From Anseranas semipalmata (Eukaryota > Chordata > Aves > Anseriformes > Anseranatidae): a stretch of DNA of 64,000 bases. The stretch's first letter is position 1. Each line of letters starts with the position of its first letter. The translations under genes and the position numbers were made by a program. The DNA lies in contig VXAA01001977.1 in the NCBI GenBank assembly GCA_013399115.1, forward strand, positions 211,352-275,351, in the 5' to 3' direction. This document shows, one piece after another, positions 12,401 to 25,500 of the stretch. Under the pieces are notes generated by a model that was not told the origin of the DNA, did not search any database, and worked only from the letters and a program-made list of their open reading frames with translations.

Positions 12401-15400
12401 CCCCAGCTGGTGGCATTCTGGACGGACATGAGTGGCTTCTTCAGGTCACACAACATTGCAACCACATAGTCATGGATAGTGCCAGCTGCATCATAAGACT
12501 TCAGAAAATCTGGACTTTTAAACAAAACATTTTAAAAACAGAAACAGTGAGGGGTGCTTTAAGACAGTGGGAGCAAGTTTACTTCCAGTGCTATAGGGAA
12601 CTTCGGAAGTGTGCAGCCCTATCTCCTAACAACAAAACTGTAATCTCAGTATCTCAGTGACTGACTTGGATTTTGTGGGTTGGGGTTTTTTGTTTGTTTT
12701 TGTTGTTTTGTTTGTTTGGTTGTTGTTGTTTTTGTTTTTAATGGAACTTCTTTTCCAAGCTCTTACCACAGCAGCAATACTTATCTCCTCGTGGAAGACA
12801 GAGAAACAGTGGCTTTAAGGAATGAGTTATCTAGGTTTGAAAACACACCACCGCAAAACATACCAGGAAGGTAGTAATTGTTTGTATAAAAATGTCACCT
12901 TGTTGATTCTGGAGCATTTGAGAAAAATAAGTCAGTTCCTGCAGTTGCTTTAGGATTCACAAATAATATAAATGGAAATGTACTGAGTGGTGAAACAGAA
13001 CAGGAACAAACCAAAGCAGCTTAGACTCATGAGCTATACAGCTTTAAAGCTAGATCATGTCACATTCCAAGTATCTGCTGAACATATGCTGAGGGAAGAC
13101 AAGATGTAATAAGTTTTTCCCTATTCACTTAACCTGAACTCACTGCTGAGGAAGACATTGTCTCTTTGAGAAACATAGTATCCTGCAGATGAAAATGAAG
13201 ACCAAATCTTGATGATGCCAAGTCACAAGTGAAAAATTACATCCTCTGCAAATATGCCACAACAAAGCAGAGCATCAATAACACCGCATAAGAATCTCAG
13301 CATCTAAAGAAGGAAGGAACTGAAATTAATTTAGAGATTGTTTCTTTTAGCATCTGGCAGCAACCAGCCAAAGCAACTCTGTTACTGTTTTAGGCATGTT
13401 TGTACTTTCCACAATCTACACAAGCCAAAATTATAGTGTTCAAGCTATATTAGCAGACCTCCTCCGAGCAGTAGGTTGGACTAGAATTATTTTATGATAC
13501 TTTAAGGCTTCTGCTTCTATACGGTAAAAAGATTTTATTAAAAAGATCTGTAGTATTTTTATGAGGTCTGAGAGACTTGTGTGCTTAGTTACATACTGTT
13601 TATATTGAATACTGCCATTATAAATACTCTTTGACTACTTAATTAATATTACGATTAGAGAGGAAATGCAGCCCCTGAGCTTGTAGGTGCATTAACATGC
13701 TACAGGAATATTAATTGTCACACAGATTCCAGATGAGAAACTGTCAGTGAAACAGCCTGATACAGATGCCTTTTTGAGAAATAATGTACCTTTTCTTTAA
13801 ATACCAGTAGACTGTGGCACACCCAAATCCTGTAGCCAAGCTGATATGTGACTGTGGCAGAGGAAGAGAAGAGAGGAAGGTAGGATTGCAGCGGCCATCT
13901 TGCCAAGTAATCAGATGACTGACCTCCTCTGGCTCAAAGACAGGGCCAGTACCACACTGTGTCCACCTGCAACCTGAAACACAACAGTGTCTGAGAAGTC
14001 CCGTGATTCCCTGCAGTGTAGTCTGCCTGGCATTCTTCATTTCTGGACAACTGATAATTTGTCAAATATATTGGGAAAAGAGCAGAAACGGAGCCAGTAG
14101 TGATTGTAATTAAATTAATTAGTCATAGTTTCAGTCCTAGATGACGTTGTAATTCCAGTCATCCTGAAACAAAATTGCAATTCTGCTATGAGAGGTAAGG
14201 AGCTGACATGACAGCTCTCATATACAAAACTTGAAATGCCACATCATGACCTAGAGAACACAGTATTAGTAATGAACTGCCTACAATGTTTCTTCTACTT
14301 CTTGAGTCAAAGCAACAGGAAACCTGGATCTGTATGTATTAAGCAATGGACTGCAAGGTATTAAAGAACATCTCTCTGCTGTGCTATGCCGCAAACCTTC
14401 ACCGAAGTTAGAGAAGGATTTAAATCAGTTTTATCAGTCTAGCACATTTGTTTTGAACAGAGGACACCACACCTTTGATGAAGCCATCACGTGCTTCTAT
14501 ACACAGGATTCAGCTAAATTATAGAAACTTCTCGTTGCTGCACGGAGCCTTCTCAGCAATATCTGCTATTGCTGCAGCCCAGCGTGCTGCTCCCTGCCCT
14601 GACATGCTCCCCACAAGCAGCCCTGCTAAGGCAGATTAGAGACCTGTCAGAGCAGCAAACTAAGCAGATGCTGAGCTCAACCACTGGCCTGTGATATTTG
14701 CTGGCACACTTCAACTTCAGCCTCTGACTACTACTGCTCTCCGAGGTGATGCTGGGCCATAATGTGGGGATAGGACAGGCCACACACTGTCTCCAGCTGG
14801 CTCTTTTTTTTGGAGGGTGAGGGGTGGCAGGAGAGTTTCAAGCTGTGTTGTCACACTTGTCCTACAGGTCAGAGAAGAGACCCGGCTGCTGAACTGACTA
14901 GTACAAGTACGACTAAAAGAGTCTTTGTTGGGCTGGATACAGGGATTTGAAGTCACACACACATAATAAAAAGCAGCCACGAAAGCTGGAAGTACTATGT
15001 GAAACATGCAAAGCAAACACATAACTTTTGCTGTTCCCTTAATTCCCTGTTCTATCAAGTCTGTTTGAACCACTTTTCAAATGGGCTTGTTTTTCTAGTT
15101 TTAAATGGTTTCAAAGAAATATTAAGCATAAATCCAACCCTAAAGGATGCTATTAAAAATCTAATTTGTGTCCCAAAGCGCATGGATTCACTTAGTCTAC
15201 TCAAAACAATGAGAGCAAACACCCTCTTTCACTTGATAGAAATGAAACAAAAGCGGTGTGTGGCTTTAGGAAATAAAATATTAACCAATATCACATAAGA
15301 ATCTGTCTATCATGAACCCATGAGGCTTTGTTATCAAGCCCTTGAGACAGCTGAAAGCAAGCAACAGCTCCTTCCCATCAGCCTTTGGATTTCTTTCTTT

Positions 15401-18400
15401 GCAATCATTTTAGTATTTAAGGTAAAATTACAGCCAGTAATGAATAGCATTGTGTCTCTTTAAGCAATTAAGACCCTGACAACTTTTGACAGGCAGTGAC
15501 CAGCACTTTTGGAAAATCTATTCTGCAGTCTACAATAAATCTTTGCCTAATCTGTGTAACTTGTATTATTATTTTAAGATCTGTATAATTGCCCAGATAT
15601 GCACATCATAAGGAAAAGAAAAAAAAAAAAACATGGAACCACATTCTGAAACCTGAGCCTTGGACTTCAGTAGGTTTATGTCATGTTAGCCAAGAAGAGA
15701 ATCGATACCTATCTCACAGAGCTAGAAATCCAAGGCCTGAATTTTTCAAACAACTTCACTGTCACAACCAAGCTCCATGCGACTACCTTACTGTGGCTGA
15801 TTTTGCTTCTGAGGTCTTGGCCCTTCATTCTACAAGCAGCTGCATATTCAGAATCAAGACCATAAACCTTTTCAGTTCCTAACAGAAGCATAAGCGGTAA
15901 GATGAATAGCAACATGCCAGTCTACAACTTAACAGAAAAAAAATGCTTTGAGATTTTCATAAACAACAACAACAACAAAAGACTGAAATAATCTTTTACT
16001 GAACTTCAGTTTTACTGTACTTTCAAACAGCATTTCAAATTAGCATAGCAATATTCACTATTGGATAGCTACTGCTGTTGACATTCTAACATAAAGATCA
16101 AGTATAGCTTATTTTTCAAGGCATACGTAGAACTGCTAATACTGCTACTGCAGAATTGCTGGAAGGTATTGAGATGCTGGACAACAAGTAGTTAAGTGTT
16201 TTATGAGGTGAGTAATATTTAAAAAAAAAAAAGTAATTCACATGCTCTGGAAGTTCTTTCAACTGGCAGCAGATAACATATGATGGACAAACAATAGACA
16301 AGCCACAGATATGTAATTCCTCCTTCAAACTAATAATTGTGCTCACTCTGCGGGGATCTCACAAGACTAAATCCTCCCACTGATCTGTGTAAACAACATG
16401 GTTAACCACGGTCAGTAGCTGAAATTCCAGTAATTAAAGCAAAATTCCCACAGAAGATGATCTTATTAATTTTGTTTTAAAGATCAAGGTGAACATGCAG
16501 CAATTTCCTACAGATCACTTCAGTGCAAAAAATTTATTTTCTGTATCATAATACTCTAAACAGGAATGCCAAAAAATATAATGTTACCTTGATCTCCTTT
16601 CCAAAATACAATCCCGTGCATTTGCCCTGAAATGCCAATGCGGCTGACTCTTTGAAGCTGCTGCTGAGGTAGAGCAGCAAGACATTCATTCAGTGCTGTT
16701 ATTATTCTCCGGACATCCTGCTCCATTCCCTGCAATCATGAAGCATTATACTGCTGAGATGAAGCCATTAGGACTCACTCACTGTATTTATTAAACAAGG
16801 CTACTCTAGTCAGAAGTGAAGAACAGAATTCATTTAGGTTAGTAATACACATTAGAATAACATTCACTACTAAACTGAAAGAAAGAATGAAAAAAAAAAA
16901 ACCCACAACCCCCCCAAAAAACAATACTAGCAAGTTGAGAATGAGATAACAGCACCTTACACTGAAGGCCAAATAATTTTTGACTTAATTTCCTAAGATA
17001 CCATACTCAAACATACCTTTAAAAAAAAATCCATTAACACTCACCACATGCTTTCATTAGTTCAACTTCTACATTGTTTTTTATTTTTTTTCCCCCGACA
17101 AAGAGGATTATCTGCACGTTCTGACTTGCATGCAGATGCACATCTCACAGCTTCCTAAAGCCTCCAGTATCTACTCACTGTTGATTTTGATGATGCTGAT
17201 ACCTTGTTTCTGGATACTCTCTATTCACAGAACTGCCAAGCGAACTGCATGGATCTACTCAGTAAACTGACCAAGCCCTGCCACGAGAGAAGCTGTTACA
17301 GCTTTCACACTTTTGAAGATTCAGATTACTTTGACAGACCAGAACGAAGATTATAAGCAAAAGTATTTATATACAGCCTACATATAGATATATAGATGTG
17401 AACTGCTCTGTGCATATGTGCTTCTAGCTGCACAAACATGACTGTAGGGAGAAGCGTTGACCCATTTAGTATCTTTGCTCAGAAATGAGTCCCTGGAAAC
17501 ACTACAGTACTAGGCCAGAGGAATGTTGATAAAAATTGTTTATGATTTTGATTCATTCTTTATTTGATTGACCAACATAATGGTCCTAAAGCCCTTTAAC
17601 AGGAGTACACATTCCTGGTTATTTCCATAGCAAATTTCCAGTTATGATTCCATCTCACATTAAAGTGCAAACTACCCTTTGCATTGGCAAGTGGTTGCTG
17701 TTTCTTGACTGACAGCATCAAAGACAAAGTGATGGTTCATGGGAGAACAGTTTTAGATTGTCTTGTGACATCCCTGAGGCTACAGTGGAAGCAGAAGCAG
17801 GCTTTCTGCAGGTGTGTAGATCCTCAGAACAGAAAGTTTAGCTTGGGCTGCCATCTCAGAAGTATGGGAGGCTCCAGCAGAGGCAATTAGTTTGACTCTG
17901 TGGTGACACTTAGGGAATGTTCCCAGCAGCTGCCTCCATTTTGAAATGAAGTAAGAAAACAGGGAATAAGTTCCTATTGAGTTTACTCAACGAGTTACTT
18001 TTCCTATACGTTACTATTTGTCTTAACAAACTCATCAACTCTGGTACTATCCTAATTTGACCTGGCCACTTGAGTACTTAACCGGCAGCTTTTCAAAAGT
18101 TGGGTCTTTCTTAAAACAGGAAGCTTTACTTGGCTTTCTTGAACAGTAAAAAGACAGCATTTTAATTCCTATTTCAGACATCCAGACACACACAGCAACC
18201 ACCTCTGTCATTCTAAGCACAAAACAAACAAGAAAGCCACCAAGGTCCACATAATAAAGCAACACAACCCAGCTGTTGCAAGGCAATGCCACTATCCTAA
18301 AATTGCCAGCAGTGCTTTCTGCCACCCCTTACCTGCGGTCCAGCTTCCAGGCTGCTGGTGTGTGCCTGCGTCTCCCTGGAGCAGCTCTCTGCCACCACAT

Positions 18401-18509
18401 GCCCTCGCTCTGCCCCTACCACCAGGGCAGCCTTAACAGACGTTGTGCCCAGGTCTATGCCCAGCACGCAGGAGGGAGCAGGCCTGCCTGCTATCTCTGT
18501 GCCCGCCAT
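9495..18509 (-). CDS. SHPK: Sedoheptulokinase, complete (7 exons)
   Basis: SHPK (CARKL) is a cytosolic FGGY-family kinase that phosphorylates sedoheptulose to sedoheptulose 7-phosphate, feeding the non-oxidative pentose phosphate pathway. Coding exons: 18333-18509, 16588-16729, 13790-13973, 12362-12514, 11075-11250, 10782-10982, 9495-9889. They sum to 1428 nt, or 475 aa plus stop, close to the human 478. The start at 18509 is followed by the N-terminal phosphate-binding signature VLGIDLGTTSVKAAL. Later landmarks are RIGISGQMHGIVFW, ATGFGCATVYWYLK, AAGTIHDYVVAMLC, GVALGD-like VGIALGDFQCSVYS, ASLNGGNVLATFVDMV, SLGHVTRALCRG and the C-terminal kinase motif GSGSALARNEVL. All junctions are GT/AG and in phase. 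The weakest boundary is the acceptor at 12514, whose pyrimidine tract is poor. The gene shares a head-to-head promoter with CTNS. Confidence 0.97.
12686..12740. repeat. T/G-rich microsatellite in SHPK intron
   Basis: A T-rich run with interspersed GTT and GTTT units, like the one at about 2549 in TRPV1. It lies in the intron between SHPK exons 13790-13973 and 12362-12514. Confidence 0.8.
13465..13505 (+). repeat. Possible short CR1 3'-end remnant
   Basis: The phrase AGGTTGGACTAGAATTATTT followed by a TATGATAC-like end resembles the conserved 3' end of avian CR1 elements (GGTTGGACTAGATGAT... with terminal octamers). It is very short and lies in a SHPK intron. Confidence 0.25.
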
Positions 18510-18849
18510 GGCCGCTAGGAGAGGGGATTGCTTTCACCTTCCACAGCACACGAAGTCTCTCTAGGCAGTGCCAGGACTAACATTCATCGTGCTCAGCCCT
18601 TGCATTGCTCCTTGCCGTGTCTGAGGGAGCACCCACCCCGAAAGGGCACAGGCAGCATGGGCTGCTGCCCCAGCAGCACGCAGGGACTGAGGCGAATAGG
18701 CAAACTGGGCCGACAAGGCAGCCTAGACTCTGCCCTCTGGACTCTGACTGAAGAGGTCTCTCCTCTGCAGTGCCTCAGCACTACCCCCTCCATCTTGAGC
18801 GTGGCAAACCGTACCTTCCCCAGCCCTCCCCAGTGACCTATGCAACTTT

Positions 18850-19330
18850 AAACGAAACTCCAACAAACAGCTGAAGCAGCAAGTCCTCCCTTCCGCCCGC
18901 AGCAATCCCTCCTCACACCCTCGCCGGCCCCAGGCAAGCGCACAATCCGGCCTGACGCACCCAAGATGGCGCCTGCGCGCGGCCACAGCGGCGCAACGCG
19001 CGAATAGGCGTTTGGCGGCGAGTTGATAGGCGGCCGCCTCACGTGAGGAGCTGAAAAAGGAAGAGCCGGGGTTGTGTGGGACGGAGCTACGGTGCTGGAA
19101 GGAGGTAGGTGTTCTGTCCTCAGTGCCGCTTCCTCGGTATTAGTGTGCTCTCGAGTGTGGGATGGCGCTGCCTCACCGTACCTTCTGAGGGGAGGGTGGC
19201 GGGGACTACAAGTCCCAGCGTGCACCGCGCCACGTGCTGCAGGTGGGGAGACTGGTGGGGGCGCAGTGTCTGCTGAGATTTGTAGTCCCGTGAAGGGGGG
19301 GGGGATTCCGCAGGGGGCTGTAGCTGAGTG
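18850..19330. promoter_or_regulatory. CpG-rich bidirectional SHPK/CTNS promoter
   Basis: This GC- and CpG-rich segment separates the SHPK start codon (18509, minus) from CTNS coding exon 1 (19565, plus), so the two genes are head to head. No TATA box is evident. Visible motifs include a YY1-like AAGATGGCG at 18963-18971, an NRF1-like GCGC-rich block next to it, a palindromic E-box at 19037-19048, a second CACGTG at 19231-19236 and two inverted ACTACAA-type ZNF143/SIX5-like sites (19205-19223 plus, 19271-19286 minus). A likely CTNS leader exon ends at 19104, where GGAG meets the donor GTAGGT. Confidence 0.75.
19037..19048. promoter_or_regulatory. CTNS: Palindromic CLEAR-type E-box
   Basis: CCTCACGTGAGG is a perfect 12-bp palindrome containing TCACGTGA, the core of the CLEAR element bound by TFEB/TFE3/MITF in lysosomal gene promoters. 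It lies about 55 bp before the end of the probable CTNS leader exon. The motif is seen directly; binding is inferred. Confidence 0.6.
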
Positions 19331-19564
19331 GCGGGAGCAGGATAAGCTCTGAGGGGAAGATGTTGCTGGGGGAGTGTGGGCAGGCAGAGACTGAAAGGCC
19401 AATGTCCTCTCAGGTGTGCTGAGGGTCCTTCAGCCAGGCTGGGCTGGGGGCTGTGGTGCTGAGGAGGGAGCCATTTTACAGAGGGGAATGGGCTGGTGCC
19501 CTCAAAGTTTGCAGGGCCTGAGCAAAGCCTTCTCTTCGTTTTTTTTTTCTGCAGTTCTGCCACC

Positions 19565-22500
19565 ATGAAGATGAGATATCTGTTCCCTCCTCTACTGTAC
19601 CTCATGCCTGTGCTTCTGGGGTGTGGTGGTGTTTGGTCATCCCTGCTCGGGCCACCAGGCCAGCTCCAGATTGGTAAGAGGTGGATGAGGAGGGCTCTGC
19701 AGTATCCCCCATCATGCCCCTCTGGGGAGATCTGAACAATGTTTCCCATCAGTTCTTTCACACATTGCCTTTGACTATGTGTGCTCCTGCTGAGGCACTG
19801 TTGTGGCAAATGGAGCACTAGGTGAGTGCAGGCACTCCCCTCAGCAGAAGCAGATTAAATACTGACTGTGGTGCAGTCAGTGATGAACTGGGGAGCTCTC
19901 CTGCACTTAAATAACTTCTTAAGAATGCTATGTAATATAAGGCAACAAGAAAGATGCTCATCACTGCAGATAATTCCTATGGAACTTCCTGCAAAATGTA
20001 GCTTTCATATTTGATTTTTATCTAGAAAATGTTTTTCATTTCTTTCCAAACATGTCTACTTTCAGAAGGCAGACATAGGTGCTCAAAACTCTTACATGAG
20101 GACCCTGACGATGTAGGGACTTGCAGTTGTTCTTACCTCAGATGCTAACTGCTGGTGTTTGCTACTTTGCTGTATCCAGCCCATGCATTTTTCCAGCTCA
20201 TGATTTCAGTTCTAGCTTTCTTGAACCCTATAGTTCAGGAGACAAAATAGGGTGCCAATTACCAAGCGCAATATTAAAAAAAAATAAAAAATAAAAAAAT
20301 CAGGGCAACCTGTTTCTCTCTATTTCTGGTCTTAAATAGGTTTGTTCTTCTTGTCTGTCACTTTTATCCTTTAAATATACAATGAGTAAAAGACCTGGAT
20401 TCTAAAATTGCTGACATACAGCTGTTTTATCGTTTTGATGTTAATTGTATTTGCAATTGGAATATGGGCCTCTCTCAAAACATGATGTAGTATACCATAG
20501 TTTGTTGTTGCAAAGTGTAACCTATAACAGCAATGTTTTAGACCACTGTAGCAAGGCATTTGTGATTCTTGAAGTATTACAATTGTAAATATGTTATTTT
20601 GAACATATGGGTACCTGATGAATTTGTCACTCAAGCAATAACTTCAAACTAAATTTTGAGCATTATGACTTCCAAGTTACTGGGATCAGATCAAGAAACA
20701 ATTAGCGTGAGTTTTAAGTATCTGATAGCTTTTTCTTGGCATGAACTTGTGCGGCACTTCAAATATTTAAATTGCTTGCTTGTAACATGTTCAAGTAACA
20801 GTTCAGTTCCCCTTTTAAGTTGTGTAGTTCCCTTGAAATAAGCAGTACTCCCTTTGCTGTTTGTTGCATGTGTACTGGTATTGTGTGTGTTTTTTTGTTA
20901 ATCTGACACTGCAGGTAGTAATGGACAAACTTGTTTGTTTTCTCCCAGATGGAGTCATTATATTGTCTGTCCCCGAAGTGGTTTTGTTAGAAAATGGAAG
21001 TTCAACAAATGTCACGATATCTCTGAGGTAAAATCATGATTACGACTTCATTTTCCGTTTGAAATGGGGAGGAACAAGAGAGTAGAACTTAGCTATATGC
21101 TTAAACTTCCCTGCAGACTTGGTTAATTGCTCATACAGAGAGAATCTTATGTGTGTGTGACTGGCTACTTCTAGACCAGTACATTACTTAGTGCCAATTT
21201 GGTCCAAGACAGTGCAGCAGTCTCTGAAATGGCCTTGTGTAGTTGGCCTCTGGCAATATCCCATACCACTTGTATGGAAAGTCAAGCAGGAAAAGATGTT
21301 TTATACTGTCTACTTTGTATTAGCTGATTGAACTGTCTTCCATGTGTGAACTTACATCTTCTCCATTTCCAAAAATTGATGCTTAAGAGGAACTTGCATT
21401 TCTTAGACAGATCACAAAAATCTTTACCAAGCAAACAGAACTTACCTTTTCTAGCAAAGAAATGCAGCTACTCCAGAGTAGAGGCTGATGCACCTTAGTC
21501 TCATTGTTTAATACAGAGCATTGTTTAGCTGTGTTTTTGTTGTCAGCCTCTTCCCAGGAAAGGAGTGTTAAATACTTACACTTTGAGATCCCAAAGGTTG
21601 GGGTGTGTGTGAAGGGAATAGTCGGGTGACAATGTAGGAATTGTGATGGAGAAGAAAATAGCAAAACATAGCTACAACAGTCTGGAACTCTTATTTCTGT
21701 GAAGTAGTATGTGGTACTGTAATCTTCATGGACAAGTGCAGGCATTTGAACCTTATACTCTATATACTGCTGTACAATTAAACTTCCTGGACAAATGCAT
21801 AGTGGAGTTCTGGGGGAAAGCTTTGCAGGGCTATTTTACTTGTTTGTTTGTTTTTAGTCCTGCATCACGGCCATAATTTCTGCCTGTCATCACCCCAGTA
21901 CATGCCCATCATTTCTGCCCCTCTTAGTCCCCAAATCCTACCATTGTGCTTATTAACACTCTGCTGGTAATGGCTTTACCTTGCTGTTTGTGTGGATTAG
22001 AGGGAAGCAAAATGTGGCTGTGCAACTGTTTAGTGCCTGTCACTAGTTCACATAAAAGAAACAGTATAGTGCTAATGTACCTTGGTGTTGGTGTTCCTCT
22101 GAGTACTAGGTAGGTACTATTTTGCATGGACTGTCCATTATGTTTGCTGCAGCTGTGAGGAGTTACCAGATACTCTTCCACAGCCCTGAAGCAATCTTTG
22201 TGGACTTGGGTACCAGTCTAACTTGGCTCTTCTGTCTTTGCAGGGCTCCATTAAATGAGACACTGGTGATAACTCTTAATATTACACACTCATCAAAACA
22301 CAGCACCATTGTTGAACTACCTGATGAAGTAAGTGACAGAACAGACTTCTGACCTTATGCAAAAGCCTACTGCTGGTATGATGCAACTCTACTCTTTCTT
22401 CCTTCCACTTTGCCTTGCAGGTACAATTACCTGCAGGTCACACTAAGGCAGACTTCCAAGTGAAAGCAGATGATGTTGGACAAATAACAGTTTATCTTTA

Positions 22501-25500
22501 TATCAGTAATTCCAACTTAACTGGGTGAGAAACTGGTTTTTAGTTCTATTTACTATTCTACTGCTTCATAAACTCTGGGGTAATTATTCCCTCCCTATAG
22601 TTAAATAGTTAATGCGACATGGGCAGTATATAGCTGGGGGTTGCTGGAGGATCACTACATCTTCTCAGGTATTCCAATAAATATAAGGTATGGAAGAAGA
22701 ATGGTAGTCCTGGTATTTTAGACTTGTACCTAGATGGCTGTGAGCTCTTATGGCTCCTTAGTCTGGTTTTAATAACCTTTCCCTAAAGTCTCAAAACTAC
22801 TTGTCCTGATCCAGGAAGCATTTGATTGTCAATGTCTGCTTGGATACTATTCTTACTGTGAAGAGCTTGTTTTGGAGTGCTAATAGCCTTGTGCAGCTGT
22901 GCACCCACATTATTGTCAGTAGATGCAGGTGTTTTGCTCCCTAGTTAGGGGAGCCATCTGTTCACGGATGCCAGTCCTCTAACAGGAAAAGAGTCTAGCA
23001 AGATGAAGAAAACTGGATTGTGTTTCCTTGTTGCCCAGATGCTACTGATCAACAGGCTACTCCTGTATTACTTCCTCATTTCACTTCTGCTTTTAACACT
23101 CGCAGCAAATGCAGAGGTAACAATCTTTGTGAAGTGATCAACAGGACAGGCATGATCATGAGGCTTTGCTGGCAGAGCATGAAAAGTGAAACTGCTCTTG
23201 CATAACAGACCTCGTGCTAAGGCCGTGGAAGCCATAGGCACAAGATGACCTTTTTGAATAATAATAGAAATGGAAAGAGTAGAATTGGAAGGAAAGGCTA
23301 GATTGAGGGTAGGAGTGGGAGATGTCCTAAATGTAACAGGGATGCTAAAGAAAGGGGGAAAATCTCAACTGAAACCGATGCTGAATCTTTGTCTTGTCTC
23401 AGTGCCTAGGCTCTGTTTTTTCTCAAAGCAGAACAAGGCAAATGGTCCTGAAAAAAGTGTAAGCAGACAAATTAACTAATTCTGTTTGCATTAACCTTCA
23501 GACCTAGGATTCAATTTCAAGTGATTCATAGCATCATAGTGAAATATGCTGATGAGGTGATTGGCTGGATCTATTTCCTTGCCTGGTCTATCTCCTTCTA
23601 TCCTCAATTGTTTGAGAACTGGCGACGAAAAAGGTAAGGAGACTTAAGATGTGTTTATAAGTCCCTTAAGTATGTCTTAAAATCATGTTCCTGGCTTCAG
23701 TTACATCCATCTTGGTTCTTGTGAATTATGCATAGAAAGACTGGGGCAGGAGGAAAAGCAGGGCAAAGATAGGGTCTGAATAAATGCAGCCCCAGTGAGC
23801 TTTTATCTCTGCAGGTCAGAGGAAACTACGTGCATTCTACAGACACCTAATTCTAAGGTTTGGCATCCAGTAATAACTCCTGATAGAGGAGACTTAATGC
23901 ATTCCCTTTGGTGTTATGTTGTATATCATCTAGCCAAGCTAATTGTGCTAACACCTTCACAGTTGACTTACCTTGTGATCTGCTTATCAGACAGCTCCTT
24001 GTAGTGTTATCATTAGACTAGCTCCCCTTAAACTAAATGACTGCAAGTAGAAAGGTTATCATATATGAAAACTAAAGCATTCACTCTGGCAAAGATGCAC
24101 TACTGCTTCTAATGATTTAGGCTGGCGTGGTTTTATCAGGCTAGCTGAGCTCATGGAGGGATGAAGTAAAACAGCAGCAACAAACTTGGCAGTGAGAGCT
24201 GTTGTGAATACCAGGGCATGGCATGTGAAGGATGTTTCACCTTGCTTCCCGATAAACTCAACATCATGTTATCAGAATGCCTGCAGCTTTGGCTTGCATC
24301 AGAAATTGCCTATCAGTCAGTACGTTCTAGGGATAAGTCATCCTTGGAGCTGCCTATAACATTCTAATTTCTCCTACTTCTTTTAATTATCTCTTTTTCC
24401 TTCTCTAGTGTTGTTGGACTAAGCTTTGACTTCATTGCCTTAAACCTTACTGGCTTCATAGCATACAGTGTGTTTAATGTTGGACTCTTCTGGATTCCCT
24501 TAATTAAGGTAAGCATGATTTTCTTTAATATTTTTAGTGGTTGGGGATATCTATATAAGGGAGTTATGACACTTGGCTGGTTTTGGTTTATCTTGCATTT
24601 AGGAGGAATTCTTACTCAGTTATCCCAGTGGAGTGAACCCTGTGGCTATCAATGATGTTTTCTTCAGTCTCCATGCGGTAGCTCTAACGCTCCTCACCAT
24701 AATTCAATGTTGCATCTACGAGGTAAGTCTCAATACTGGCCTGACCTGGTAACTCTGGTAGAGCTCCCTCTGCTGGATGCCTCACCACTCACTGTACTCA
24801 GGTCCACTACTTCTGGACTCTAAAGTCATCTTCACAGCCCATTCATTGACCTTTCTAGAAGTCAAGGCTTTGCAGTCCAGCTGCCTTATCTTTCTTGAGC
24901 TAGTAGCCACTCCAGGAAGCTTTGCTACTTCAGCCTTATGGATGTTCTGAGCTTATAAGTAAACTCATTAGACTCAAAATAACTAAGGCAAACAGCCAAG
25001 TTCATAAAGTTCCCAAACAGATCCCTAGCCAGCACATAGATTACAGCTCTACACAGTACAAATGCTCATATGCGCTTTCTGTTTCCTCACCTTTTGAAGC
25101 CTTCTTTCAGACAGGAGAATCTTAGTGATTACTTGCAACTCAAATATTCAGCTTTTGAGTGCAGGTATACTTGGTCAGTAGCCTTTTCTCTCCCAGCCTC
25201 TTCCCACCTGAAACACCTGCAAAGGTCTATTTATAATTCTCACTCCTTTCCTCAGGTGAGACTGATCGTTAACAGTCAGGTGGTCATCATTGCAAAACCT
25301 CTGATCTGAATGGATGGTTTGTTCTAGATAGTAACTATTTCTGTTTTTGGGTGCTTCCTCTGATGCTAAACCTAAAACTCTTAACAGCGTACTTATCACC
25401 ATTGTTGAGTGCAATAGCGTTTTCTAGTAAAGAGCTGGGAGACAACTATGATTCTTTTACCATAATGGCCTTAGCAGCCTTTTGCATTTATAGGAACTGT

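Noticed and set aside
19074..19818. Frames within the SHPK/CTNS promoter and CTNS leader (up to 232 codons)
   Set aside because: They are explained by a CpG-rich promoter with few stops; they overlap CTNS coding exon 1 in other frames or on the other strand.
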